This document shows positions 12,241 to 23,727 of a stretch of 64,000 bases of DNA, piece after piece. The DNA is from Caenorhabditis remanei. Its lineage: Eukaryota > Nematoda > Chromadorea > Rhabditida > Rhabditidae. The DNA is taken from assembly GCF_010183535.1 (NCBI RefSeq), contig NC_071333.1, positions 15,684,587 to 15,748,586 of the forward strand, in the 5' to 3' direction. How positions within the stretch are numbered: position 1 is the first letter of the stretch; each line of letters starts with the position of its first letter. The notes under the pieces were generated by a model. The model searched no databases and was not told where the DNA came from. It worked only from the letters and a program-made list of their open reading frames with translations. The translations under genes were made by a program, and so were the position numbers.

Positions 12241-15200
12241 GGTGGTATCTGTAAACGGAACAGTGAACAAATAAAAATCACGCAAAGAAGTACACTTAGA
12301 GAAGGAAAGAAAAAGTGAACGAAGAGTATCATCGCGCAGAAAATGTCAATGTTTTGTAATACATATTCTCGCCTCTCTATCGCGAGAGTGAACAAATAGA
12401 GGAAGAACGAAGGACTGACAACGAGAGAATTGGCGAAAATTTTAAAAAGAGAGAGTGAGTGTATATTGTTTTGAAAAAGAAGAAATAGAGACAATAATGC
12501 ACATCTCTTCTTTTTTTGAAAAAAGACGCATTCTAACTGGTAAATATACAACGGATTGGGAAGTGGGAGAAGAGGGAGACACAAAATGTGGAACTAGGAA
12601 AAGGAAAACATGAGGAAAGAAGCCAAAACGTTGAGAAATTTAATTATAAAAATGTCACACGACATGATCTGCAAGTTTGATGTCTCTCTTTTTTTGGGTT
12701 TTGTTTTTTACAGCAATAGGCGCGCGATGTAATTTTTCTAACAAAAAAATAAACTAAAAGTTTAATGCTAGTTTTCATAAATACGGAAAATTTATGAATA
12801 GCCTAGGTTGAACAAACTAGAGAAGAGAAGAATCTGGGAGATCTGGGAGAGGAAAAGTATTTCGAAAAATACGCAATCCAAATATAATAATGACGTGGAA
12901 TTATGAATCAATATGCATCTAAGACCTCTGAGGGCCAACGCAGTCCGCCCAAAAGGTTTCCCTCTCTCTCTCTCTCTATGCACACAGAGAGAACGTCTCA
13001 ACTCTTCTTCTCCCTCCCCCGCTCTCCTACACATTCTTCCCAGTGACTTCTTCTCCCATCGCCCGCCATGTGTGTTCCTCCCAGTCATTTTTCCATCAAC
13101 GTCTCTTCGACAGCCTACAATTTATCGGTGGCCTTCTATTCCTGTCTGTGCAATGGTCGAGAGAAGAAAAGGTGTTATTCATGAGACAATACGGATGAGA
13201 TAATGAGTCTACACTTTGAGTGTGACCTCTGGTTTTTGACGATTGGAATCTGACCAATGAGACGATATCATGAGATGGTGACACAATTCAAATTCTTGCA
13301 AGATTAGGTTTTCAGATTTTGTGTTTCAAGGATTCAGACAGACACAATATTACAACAATATATTGAATTGGTTTCTTGAACTTGATCAGATAATAATAGA
13401 ACAATCATTGAACACTTGGGTATTGGAAGCTCCAACTGATGGGAAATATAAATCACAAATGCCCATATTTTACAAAAATAATGTTCAATCTATGATGGCG
13501 ACATGTATGTTCAGAATTTCCTCATCAGATTCTAAACTCCATCATGTCACGTATGATTCAGCGGTAGTTTGATCTTTTTGTCTTATGCCGACAATTCAAT
13601 ACCAGTCTACATACAGTTTCATTCTGGAAGATTGATAGAATCATCTGTCTGGCTGGTTCCCCATATAAAAATGATGAAAAATCTGAGTTTCACCCACCAC
13701 GAAATTCCTGCAATATCTGTCAGTTTACGTTTGTGTTTTAAATTAAACGATTGATAGTTCTGATTCTTCATTTTCGTGCTTTTCATATTTTATAAAATTA
13801 TGACAGTTTGATACTGCAGCTGAAAAATCTAAACATTTCTGGAGATTCAATTTGTTAATCTTCTTTAATATATTTTTGACCTTCAGGCATAGTGACATAT
13901 TTTGCTGAAGGTTTGATTTATGAGTGACAGCGATGTTGAAACATTTGACGAACTTTGAGGTTTTCAAAGTTTTTTTTTAAACTGAAATGTGTACATCCTG
14001 TAAAAGATTTTTCAGTTAGTATCGAAATTTCTGCTTCTGCTTCTGCTTCTTCATCCCATCTCCAGTTCACCTAATTTTTCAGAGTGCTAACCAACACCAA
14101 ATCTAGCTAAAAGGCAAGCTTACCCATTCAGATGAGAGAAATCCTAATGTTGTTTTACACCGCCTTTGCTTATCTCATGCACTCTTTCATTCACTTTTCC
14201 GGCTGAGCCTTTCGAGCTGCTAACAATAAGAAGATGAAGTGAGGAAAATGAGAAACAATTGAAAGGGAGCAAAAGAGAGCAGTTGTCCCTTCAATTTGGA
14301 ACCGACTCGAGAGCGATGAGTTGTGAGTTCACATTTTGTGCCAATTTACCTGTTGAAATATATTTGATTCCTACGAAAGTTGGTTTTGATCTCAAATAGT
14401 TGTTAAATTTTTTTCGATCGTTCATATTTTATTGGTTGATATTATAAAGTGGAGTCATACATATAATTGTAGCCACTCAACATTTAATACATCATTATCC
14501 GAGTTTTTATTATTTTATTCCGTTTATTTTAGTGCACATATTTATTGTTGTAAAAATAATTTTTTTGTTGCAAAAAACCATATCACCGTTTGCAATTAGT
14601 GCCAATACCAATCTTCTCATATTTTTTGGAAATTACGAACTTCAAATGATACAGGTCGAATTTTACTTCTCAATTTTCTATAATTCCATGGTAGTTTCGT
14701 TTTTAGCACATTACCAATATAAATTGAATTTTATAATTGCATACCACATGACTCGTTAATGAAGTGTAGTGATCTTTCTTCTCTTTATTTTTCTTTCTTT
14801 TTTCATTCATTACGGTAGAAACACCAACTCTCTTTGAGATTACAATCGTCGAAAAGAAAGAAAATTTGTCATGTTCTCTCTTCCTTTCTTCCACCGCGCC
14901 TCTACGTTCCAAACATTACCCCCTATCTTTTTTTTTGCACTCTTCTTTTTCTTCATCCCATTTTCTTCATTTCATTTCATCTCGTTACTTCTTTTTTTCT
15001 CCCGCCAACCCGCTTAGGGTCATAAACCTCATCTCAACAAAATGAATTTAGGAAATGGAAAAATGGATAGGGGGAGGGAATGAGAACGAATGTGCAATAC
15101 TGCACTCCAATTTTCAAAAGATCCATTTTTCTTGATTCCAAGTCTCTGGTTACTTGAGTAATCCCTACTTTTCCCATTATCTTCTGGCATAGGAAGTCCA

Positions 15201-15547
15201 ATCTAACTTCTTCATAAGAGAAAAAAGGAATGGTGAACATGTGTATATATTTTTCAATACATTATTTATAACCGCAGTTTGTTTGACCACCATTCTAATG
15301 GTTTAGCAATCGAGTGACGAAAATCGGTTAGCCAAGTGTCCTTTTGAATAAATTGTTTAGGAAAGAACGCAAACGTTCGAAGAGAACATTTGGCTTTTAT
15401 TTAGAAATCTCAAATTTACAAAAAACACAACATGGTAGTAGTTTCGTAACTTTTCTTCCTCATTTATTGTTTCTAATAAATTCTCAAATTGCTGCTTGTT
15501 CTGAATGTTTTCTAACACCTGCTCATATTCCTAATTCAAATATTCCA
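12241..15547. other. 3.3-kb stretch without a supportable gene
   Basis: Only short open frames without neighbouring splice sites are seen. A (CT)n tract lies near 12960-12977, a CTGCTT triple repeat near 14030-14050, and pyrimidine-rich stretches near 14880-15000. The first few hundred bases probably contain the TAF7 promoter. An 83-codon frame at 13321-13572 has normal amino-acid composition but no partner exons. Confidence 0.4.
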
Positions 15548-15551
15548 GATC

Positions 15552-16737
15552 ATGAGTATCATTTCCCTCTCGTTTCTTGTGTTGTCATCTATTCAAATTG
15601 TAAATTGCGCCTACCAAGAAGAGCCTTACCACACGCTCACTGTTCCGTTCGGTACCGAAAATGGTGGGCAGACTACCGAACAGGTATTTATGGAGTTTCA
15701 TTGTCATACCGGTAAGATTTTTGTCTTATCGCTTTATTTTGAATTTATGATGATATTCCAGTGCTCTATGACAGAAATATGGCGATGAAAATCACTTTGA
15801 ATTCTTCGGAAGAAGTGTTCATGGCGATGGATAAATGCGGCATGAGAATTTTTGAAACAACGGAAGATACTGATAATGCAACATTTATACTTGGAAAAGA
15901 ATGGGTTGAGACAATGCTGACTGGAATTGACAAAACTTGTGATGTCATCAATGAATATGCGTAAGTTTTTATTAAGAATACCCTGAAGTCAATTATAATA
16001 ATTCAGTGCTAATTTCACATTTGACTGTAAAGGACCCTGCAATGGAACTATCACGTTTTCTCTACTCGAAATCAATCCCGATGACCTTAAAGCTAATTAT
16101 GAAAAAAGTAATTCAGCAACAGAAGCTATTCCTTTTGAGACATTAGCGGAAGAAGTGCCAGCAATTGCCAATGCTGAAATGGGAGTTCTTATCGAAGCAG
16201 GTGACTCTAAAGGAAGAATAGAATTTCAAATACCAAATTAAATACATTTCAGTATTCTTAAATCCTTCCCTTCGTCTCGAATTTGATATTGAGTACTCCA
16301 CCGATTACATCATGACACTAAGAAAATGTAATTTGGAGTTTTTGAAACTAACTGGAGATGGGAACCCAAAGAAACATGTCTTGACATGGGAAGAGATCAA
16401 ACTGATTCGAATGGTAAAACTTACCGAGTGCCCTGAAAACCGCCAAGACACGTGAGTCATGAAGACTTTTATTTTCAATTTTCAATTATATTTCAGTGTC
16501 AAATTGGCAATGACCTCCGTCCATCCAGGATACGGCACTGTTACATTCTCTATGACCAGAAACAAGGTGAATTTGCTTCATCATCCAGCAAACGACTACA
16601 CTTCAATGATATTGGCTCGTGGTGTGCCAAAACACGACTCTACTAGGAAAGCAGTGCCAAAAACAAAAATGAGCAATACAGTAGGTATTCGATTAGTTCC
16701 ACTAGTCATATTTATTGTTTCTTATTTCACTAATTGA
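15552..16737 (+). CDS. secreted, probably GPI-anchored cysteine-bearing protein of unknown function
   Basis: Five exons (15552-15711, 15762-15960, 16007-16200, 16253-16451, 16497-16737) give 330 residues. The start follows an acceptor (ATTCCAG|ATC) by three bases, which suggests trans-splicing. Residues 1-19 form a signal peptide (MSIISLSFLVLSSIQIVNC). The body has scattered cysteines, including DCKGPCNG, and several N-glycosylation sequons (NSS, NAT, NFT, NGT). The last 17 residues are hydrophobic with almost no polar tail (LVPLVIFIVSYFTN), the form of a GPI-attachment signal. The neighbouring minus-strand genes also encode secreted or anchored proteins, but their cysteine pattern differs, so I do not place this one in their family. 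Confidence 0.75.
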
Positions 16738-17001
16738 GACTTTCAATGATAAAAACCTCAATTTGAACTTTAAAATTTTTCTCATTTTTCATATTTGTTA
16801 TGTCATAGCGCCTTCTGTGTTTCCCTGAAATTGATCGTCACTGTATTCTCAAACACTACTTCTCAAAGTTCGGATTTCTTATATGAATTGTTTTTCATGA
16901 CTGCCTATGGATATATTGCATTGTTTATTGCAAAAACAATTATTTTTCATTTATTCGACCTTTTATTATTTATTATGAACAAAGAAACTCCCGTTTTAAA
17001 A

Positions 17002-17775
17002 TCAGAAGAACGACGTGAAAAACGATAAAATTGATGACACTTCCTCCATACTTATATCAAATCGGGCGACTCCGATATTGTCGAGCATTTTCTCAGGATG
17101 AATGAAACCATCTACCAGATCAACAGTTCTATAAGTTGCAGCCACCAGAGCACTTTTCTCGATAAACGAGCAATTCAATCGGGAAACCACACATTCGCCA
17201 ACTTTCTTCAGTGCGGGTAGAAAAGCATTGAAAGATCGATCCTTGACTTCACCACTGACCAGAATCATATTTATACAGTGTTTGCCTGTCACCACAAGTT
17301 TTTGATACTCCTGAAACTCAAATAATGAGTGAGAAGTTCGAAAACTTCATTTGACTTACTTTACGGATGCATTCAAATCCATGACGGTAAATTTTCTCTC
17401 CAATGAAGTAAAGTGCATCGTAAATATGTTTTCCAAGTTTCACATTCGTGCAGTTTGAACATGAATTAAAGCAAGATGCATTTTCAAAATCTTCCATAAG
17501 TGACAACATGATTTGTTTATCCATTAATATGGTTGTATCTTCTGAGCCATTGTTATATTTTACCTAAAAACTACTTTATAATCACATGTAGTCAGTTGAT
17601 GGGAACTCACTGCAACATTTGTCAAACATGTTTTAATCCCTTCGAATTCTTCATTGCAAGTTTCAGAAGATTCTTTTGAAACATTAAACTTCATAAATCC
17701 GTCATCTAGATGATCGGCGGTGACGGTAAGAAAAACATAATAAAGAAACAACAGTAGCGAATTCGATTTGATCAT
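17002..17775 (-). CDS. secreted T20D4.11-like (DUF19) protein A
   Basis: Three exons (17775-17611, 17563-17360, 17310-17002), all in phase 0, give 225 residues. A signal peptide is followed by paired cysteine segments: ETCNEEFEGIKTC, SCFNSCSNC, FECIRK, GKHC and ECVVSRLNC. This spacing is that of the nematode T20D4.11-like/DUF19 domain, a large secreted family with no known biochemical role. It is the first of four such genes in a row on the minus strand. Unlike the next two it lacks a hydrophobic C-terminal tail and so should be released from the cell. Confidence 0.7.
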
Positions 17776-18065
17776 TTTCTATCTGCTTCTATGGTTGAAA
17801 ATAAAACGAAAAAATGTCCCATCTTTTATGTTGGATAGTTACACAACATTCATACAGAAGTGACAAATCTTTTCAAAACATGACGGGCTGTTGATAGAGC
17901 CTACTGTGGTTGGTGAGCAGTTTTGAAGCGGTTAAGCATCAGTTACAGTTTATTTTTAGACTCAGCCGTGGAAGTGTTGTAGATGATTTATACTGTATAC
18001 AGGAGCTACAATATTAAATGGATTTAATTGAATCACTGGTTTTGGTGAAACCTGCGCATTCCGCA
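17776..18065. other. spacer between two T20D4.11-like genes
   Basis: No coding exon or repeat is recognised here. It should contain the promoter of the minus-strand gene that starts at 17775. Confidence 0.3.
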
Positions 18066-18285
18066 TACCGTAAAACATGTAATGGAGGCGCTCCAAGCTG
18101 TGCCTGATCGCAGCGGTATCTCGGTTCTTATAAAAAATAACAAAAAGCTGCCAACTGGCAAAATATTGCCTAATATTCATAGAATATTTCTTCAGCAAAA
18201 AATTTTTCCGTATATTTAAAGGCAGCCGAGATAGGACTCCAACGTTTTGCTAGCGGGTGCGCCTCTATTAAAAGTTTTAGTGTAG
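18066..18285. repeat. inverted-repeat (MITE-like) element, copy 1
   Basis: The left end reads TACCGTAAAACATGTAATGGAGGCGC and the right end GGGTGCGCCTCTATTAAAAGTTTTAGTG. Shared inner motifs are GCAGCGGTAT(A)TCTCGG and CATAGAATATTTCTT. A second, better preserved copy lies at 54109-54327. Ends that are inverted copies of one another with no coding capacity suggest a nonautonomous DNA element. Confidence 0.7.
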
Positions 18286-18448
18286 TGTATAAATAATCAG
18301 ATCTTTCTTGACTTTGAAGGTGATATTAAAAAAACAAATGTTTAATGGGAACAAGTATTTATTCATTAAAATTTAAAAAAGCATAAGCAACATTTTAAGG
18401 GATATATAGTAAAAAGTCACATCAAAGAGTCACTTCAGTGCTTTTTCA

Positions 18449-19190
18449 TCAGAACATAACCATATGAAACATGAGAAACATAATACAACTCATCAAGCTT
18501 ATGTAATTTGTTACACCAGACGAAAAAACAGAAGGAAGTCTGTATTCTGCAGATATTCTTTTGCTTTCATCCCGTGCTCTTTGAAAAGTCTCCTTTTCTG
18601 AGTCATCACAACCCGATGTTTCAATTGCGAAATTTGTGCAATTCTCCAGGATGTCACTGCTGCTCAAATCAAATGTATAACGTTTCAAACAGTTATGAGT
18701 GGATTTCTCAAGGTCGGTTCCATTCTGGAAATAAAAATCTTGGTTCTAATGTTTTTTTTGTATTGCACTCACATTTTGCAGACATTCAATACCCTTCAAA
18801 TCATTGAAAATTCTTATGGAGTTTACAATGAGCTGTCTTGCAAAGTTGAAATTCTGGCAATCGGAGTACGCCAAACAGTCTGATTCTGCAAGTTCACCAA
18901 GATATTCGTCAACTTCTTTTACCGAAGATTGAGTAAAGCTGTCAAAGTCTGTGAAATTCCATTTTGCCTGAAAAAATCATATATTATTTTGTGAAAAAGA
19001 TTTCGGCCCGAAAACGTACGTTGAAATTCTCGATACAGGTATTTGCGAGAGTAATGTTTTCTCCACATTCAACGGAAAAGTTGTTATGTCCGGACTCTAT
19101 GATTAGATTATTGATAAGATTGACATTAGGTGGAAACAGTATTCCAAGATTTGGGAACAGAGCGACTATTGTGAGGTGAAGCTGAATCAT
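18449..19190 (-). CDS. T20D4.11-like (DUF19) protein B with hydrophobic C-terminal tail
   Basis: Three phase-0 exons (19190-19020, 18967-18773, 18724-18449) give 213 residues. The chosen start, MIQLHLTIVALFPNLG, is a short signal peptide aligned with that of the next gene (MHFAVIALFPSLS). Cysteines fall in the DUF19-like order (VEC, NTC, SDC, SDC, IEC, HNC, ENC, SGC). The C-terminal 20 residues are hydrophobic, as in a GPI signal or tail anchor. Exon sizes of 57, 65 and 91 codons nearly equal those of gene C (53, 66, 91), so the two are tandem duplicates. Confidence 0.7.
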
Positions 19191-19419
19191 GCCGGGTGTG
19201 ACTGGAAACGTTACGATCATCCTTTTTATGCTTTCTGTTTTATTTTTTGAAAACAAAATGACGAAGGCTTACTGTGATGATTTCCCAAATGTGAAACAAA
19301 TAATAGACATGGGTTACGGTACTCTGACCGTTTTTAATATATTTTAAATTGAATGAAATCAATCAAAACTAATACTGATGACAAATGTATTCCTTAAAAG
19401 CTTAGAAGATGACAATTAA

Positions 19420-20135
19420 TTAAATATAAAGAACAAGTAAAATACTTAACGACAAGAAAAATTGAATGATATCTCCTTGATTGGCAACATTAGTCGAAAA
19501 ATAATTAGGAATGGAGTAATCTTCTGACAACTTGATGGTTTCATTGAAAAATTTATTGATAGCTTTCATTTGCTCTGAGTCACATTTGAAGGTTTCGATG
19601 ACTGGTCTGCTGCATTTCTCCAAAAACTCTCTGTCAATCGCTTGCGGATGATCCTTCAGACACTTGTTAAAGTTAGCAAGAATATTACTCGCTTCCTGAA
19701 AAACTAAAGATACAGTATTCTACATTTAGTAACGAACCTCCTCCAGACAACCATAGGCCCGTTTGTATACGTCAGAAACAATGTACGTTGCATCATAATA
19801 AAAGTCTCGAATATATTCAACTTCAGTACAATCGGAATGTTTTAAACATTGTGTAGTGGCAATTTCGTAGTGATACTTGTCAAGTTTCTCATTGGATAAG
19901 TCATATATAGACGTATTCGAGATGTTGTGACGAAGCTGATATAATTTTCTTGAAACATGGCATACTGTATACTTACCATAATCTCGTCAACACACTCTGT
20001 GGAAATCGAAATTTCTCTGTCATATTTAGCAGATGGAGTGTATCCAGATTTGTACATGACGCTTGCAAGATGACTGACATTTGCTGGGAAAATGAATGAA
20101 AGGCTCGGGAATAAAGCAATAACGGCAAAATGCAT
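19420..20135 (-). CDS. T20D4.11-like (DUF19) protein C with hydrophobic C-terminal tail
   Basis: Three phase-0 exons (20135-19977, 19935-19738, 19695-19420) give 210 residues: signal peptide, cysteine-bearing extracellular domain with N-glycosylation sequons (NVS, NIS, NTS, NET), and a C-terminal hydrophobic stretch (FLSLSILLVLYI). Exon boundaries match gene B. Probably an anchored or GPI-linked surface protein; no function can be given. Confidence 0.7.
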
Positions 20136-20755
20136 AATGTCGCAAAACGTCAAAGGCTACGTGTCGATGCCTTATATTCAGAGTTTTCTTAGAATAAACA
20201 AACCTTAAAGGAAAATTCAATCAAAATATAAAACAATCATTCTCGAAAAAAAGGAACTACAATGCCGTGCAATATGATAAACTATTTTGGTCTATTCAGT
20301 TGAAAATGTCAACATTTAGAGTAACATTGATTTTCACACAAATTAATTTTTTATAAATTATAGATATCAAAAATAGAGCTCCATTTTTGTAGCTACAACT
20401 TTGTAGGTCGGCCACTCCTTAGCATGTTATATCGGAAAAGTGGTTTTTTCGTCAAATCATTTGATTTTAATCCAAAACAGTGCGATTTTTGAACTATTTA
20501 CGTCGACTGCCTGTTAGGATGTGCCTTCACAAAAAATAGTCAAATACAAGACATCGGAATGTATCATTTATGAAAAATCATTGTGCTACCATTTCTACTA
20601 AAAAACACCAACATTGTATACTTTATTGCACTGTACTGTTCGTTTGCTGGTCTGAAAATTTGCCTTGTTTTTTTATTTCTGTGAACAGTTTTCATTAGAT
20701 AAACCCCAGTGTCTCCAGGTTGACATTTATTCGATAAACTTCAAATTATCAAAAC
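20136..20755. repeat. intergenic stretch with a diverged copy of the palindromic element
   Basis: About 20370-20590 resembles the element at 42311-42755. Shared pieces include GAGCT(C/T)(C/T)ATTTTTGTAG and, in reverse order, TTAGGATGTGCC followed by an A-rich run. The copy is old and its ends are not clear. No gene is seen in the interval. Confidence 0.45.
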
Positions 20756-21855
20756 TTAAAAAAACAAAAACAGGAAAATGACTGCGAAGACCATTGTTGT
20801 TGTCAAATAAATCATTTTTCCTCCGGAGCTGTTTCTTGGGATATAGATTTCTTCAAAAGAATCGGCTGATTCATCGGAATGATCTCCAACTTTTTGACCC
20901 AGTATTCTTATTTCTTTGTCTAGGATCTCTATTTCTTTCCCTAAGATCTCCTCCCTTTTTTCCTCATCTTGTGGTTCGGATGCTTCTGAAATATTTGACT
21001 ATGTGATTGAAAAGTAATATCAAAAGCTTCTCACCATCCAAAATTTTAATACGCTTATCCCAGTATGCTTCTGTTGTTGTTTCCTCAGAAGATTTGATCC
21101 AATCAGTTTCATAATCCTCTGTGGTTGATGTTGAATCAGTTGTGGATTCTGATTCGAAAAGAGTGGATGATTCATCATTTACAGTTGTTGAATCAGCAAC
21201 GGTATTTGTTGTTTCAGTGGTCGATGTATCTTCAACAGTTGTGGAAGACACCTCAGGAATTTCTGTTGTCGATTCAGTGTTCTCTGCTACTGTGGACGAT
21301 TGTGTTGTGGTAGATGGAACATCAGTTGACGTAGATTCCTCACTGTTACTATTCTCATCTGTGTCTTCATCCACATTAGAAAGACAGGATGTGACATCAT
21401 CTCCGGACATAATTCCCTAAAAGTTAAAGTAAAGAAATAAGTAGGTTCTTGATTCACTCACTTCAAATATACATATGTCTGCTTCTTCATAAATATCTCG
21501 CAACATGTCCTTGAGCTTGGATCGAACTTCCGTTTCAAAAATTTCGGCAGAACACCTCCAGCTGTTCAAACACTTGGCGTTGTTCAGTTCTTTCAGGAAG
21601 ATCTCTTTTTTGCTGTAATCTTTCCAGTAGTCTCGGGTAAATGCCTCATGTGTATCCTGAAAAAAATTATAAATTAATAGAACATCGATGTATATGACTC
21701 ACGAAAAAGGGTTCAAGGCAGACTTCAAAATCACGGAGTGAATTCTTGCACAGTTTCTCTCTTGAATCGAGTTCAAGTGATTCAGTAACACCACCTTTGA
21801 TGCGGTATGTAGCAATGTAGGGAAGTAAGACCAGTAAAACAAATCCAACCTTCAT
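20756..21855 (-). CDS. T20D4.11-like protein D with Ser/Thr-rich mucin-like stalk and C-terminal membrane segment
   Basis: Four exons (21855-21703, 21656-21462, 21416-21035, 20985-20756; the 21462 edge may be one base off) give 319 residues. A signal peptide (MKVGFVLLVLLPYIATYR; an in-frame ATG at 21876 is an alternative) leads into a cysteine-bearing domain (KLCKNSL, FEVCLE, AKCLNSWRC, DICIFE). Then come about 90 residues dominated by Ser, Thr and acidic residues, likely O-glycosylated, a charged helical stretch rich in Lys/Glu/Ile, and a final hydrophobic segment. It starts like its three neighbours, but exon 3 (127 codons) adds the stalk. Probably a cell-surface protein held away from the membrane. 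Confidence 0.7.
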
Positions 21856-22057
21856 GTTTCCGGTGTGTGGCTTCATCCAATCATATCCTTGTCTTTTATG
21901 ATAAATCGAACACAAAACATCCGTATTTCAAACAAGAAAGATTGAATAATGTTGATAGAATCCCCTTCTCTTGGCACATAGCCTGACATCATATCATATT
22001 GTCTGACAAGAATACTCTCCTCCCACAAATTTTTCATTCTTGGCATATTCGTTTCAA

Positions 22058-22159
22058 ATGCATTCAATGGAATCTCTAGAGCTGTACTGCGTAATCGCGT
22101 TTGTCACATTTATGGTGTTATCACTCATATGGCTATATCAACGTCGGGATGAAGTTTGA
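22058..22159 (+). CDS. single-span membrane micropeptide (33 residues)
   Basis: One short frame with two in-frame start codons (22058 and 22067) encodes a hydrophobic helix of about 20 residues (CVIAFVTFMVLSLIWLY) followed by a basic QRRDEV tail. The layout, short lumenal end, one helix and positive cytosolic end, is that of regulatory membrane micropeptides. AATAAA follows near 22229, and another small membrane protein starts at 22371. A chance frame cannot be excluded; it needs homology or ribosome-profiling support. Confidence 0.4.
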   Translation: MHSMESLELYCVIAFVTFMVLSLIWLYQRRDEV

Positions 22160-22370
22160 AGAATTTCATTTATTTCGAATGTCAGCAGCTCATGTACTTT
22201 CTTTGATTGATTTATTTTTCTTTTATTTCCCAATTTAATAAAAAAATATGAAATGCTTTCAAATGCTTTCACATGAGTCAGTCTTTTTTGTCACCTCTCT
22301 CAAGTTTCTTCTCCGTGGTGTTTCTATTTTTCTGATCGAACCCCCCACACATTGTTGAGACAATAATAAC

Positions 22371-22717
22371 ATGGACGATAATTCTGCTGAAAACTCGATG
22401 AATTCAAGCATATCCTATTATGAGTAAGTTGCAATACTAAAATTATAAAGGAATAAGTTATTTCTAGGAATCTCACAAAATTCCTCCAACCAAACTTCAT
22501 TGTTATGGTACCGAAAGGAGAAACTAGCGAACATATCAGTCAGACTTGGTCTATGGTCAATATGATTACTTCCAATTCTGTGGTAATTGCGGCCCTATGC
22601 ATCTTTGTATTTCTCATCATGATGAGTAGTTGTGCTGACGTATGGCTTACACCAATCGCGGAAAGAGTAGAACGTTTCTTCAAAAAACCACGAAAGACTG
22701 AAAATTCTATCCCTTAA
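22371..22717 (+). CDS. small single-pass membrane protein of unknown function
   Basis: Two exons (22371-22423, 22468-22717) give 100 residues. The N-terminal half is polar (MDDNSAENSMNSS and a GETSEHISQTW segment). A 20-residue membrane helix (VVIAALCIFVFLIMMSS) follows, then a basic amphipathic tail (RVERFFKKPRK). There is no signal peptide. AATAAA is near 22773. The gene may be the second of a two-gene operon with the micropeptide 200 bases upstream. Confidence 0.65.
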
Positions 22718-22872
22718 TAGTTTTAAGTATTAGTAGATGTGCTGATTTTTATTTTCGGTTTTCATTTTCCAAAATAAATTCATTAGCCACCAAACAATGA
22801 AAAGTGAAAAAAAATGCAGTTTCCAGAGATTCCCAATTCAGATCATATAATTAATAGATATAATTAATAAAA

Positions 22873-22874
<2 letters not shown>

Positions 22875-22912
<38 letters not shown>
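22875..22912. repeat. (AT)n microsatellite
   Basis: About 19 uninterrupted AT units between the 3' ends of the convergent genes at 22717 and 22915. Confidence 0.95.
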
Positions 22913-22914
<2 letters not shown>

Positions 22915-23727
22915 TTAGTTATTATTCGAGACAGGGTAGTTTTGCTTCTGAGATCTGTCTATTTCTTGTCGTGAATATTGTCTTGGTGGTGAGTAGAAAG
23001 GATTCGCAGTTCTGAAAGGAATGCGAAATTTTTATCTTCTAACTTATAATTATACTTTCCTCCTCTATAATTTTATTTTTCCGTTCTGTTCTTTTCTTCA
23101 TTTCACTTTTTCCTATTTTTGAAGTATATAAAAAGAACCCACCTCCCTTCGACGACTTGCACATTGGTTTTGTCGGTTCTATAGTTTGCGCGATGGCTGT
23201 TATTTCTTTGTCTTGGTCTTCTAATGTTCTGCAAGACAGTTTGACTACAAAATCATAAAAATAGTCACTTCACTCACCGTGTCTTCTCGTTCTTTTGGCT
23301 TGAGATATGGATGTGCACGTAACTTTGGTGGCGTTGGAATACGGAGTGACATTAGTGGAACAGGTGTTGGCGGGCATGTCGGGAAAGTCAAAAAAGGGGG
23401 ACTAATTTGAAGGAACGGGTTGAAAAGTGGTGGGAAGAACGGGAATTGTCCGTTGAGAACATCCATGACTGAACTAGCAGTTCCCATGCCAACTGGAAGA
23501 GGTGGTGGAAATGGGAAGAGTGTTGAGTTGAGAATTTGGTCGAACGGGTTTGGTGGCAAGGGGACTTGTTGTTGTGGAATTGGTGCGAGTTGAGTAAGAG
23601 GGGACGCTTGTGGTAGCTGTGGAACAGGTGGCATTGGGGGAATGGATTGTTGTCCTGGAGGAAGTTGTGGAATGTAGATGAACGGGTGTCCATTTGGGTG
23701 AAGCCGCACTTCCAAGTTGTTAGACAT
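22915..23727 (-). CDS. proline-rich protein of unknown function
   Basis: Three exons (23727-23278, 23228-23143, 23011-22915) give 210 residues. Residues 15-150 are Pro/Leu/Phe-rich with many short PP and PLP motifs (VPLPPNPF, FPFPPPLPVG). The last third is polar and basic (NIRRPRQRNNSHRANYR) and ends in NNN. There is no signal peptide and no recognised domain; it is likely largely disordered. The repeated proline motifs could bind SH3, WW or profilin-like partners, but that is inference only. Confidence 0.65.

Noticed and set aside
12913..13284. Frames on both strands over the CT-rich stretch
   Set aside because: They result from low-complexity CTCTCT sequence with no splice or start context.
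17962..18198. 78-codon minus-strand frame
   Set aside because: It lies inside the inverted-repeat element and is not kept in the second copy.
21121..21420. Plus-strand frame rich in Val, Asp and Ser
   Set aside because: It is the complement of the Ser/Thr-rich exon of gene D and is open only because of that exon's codon content.
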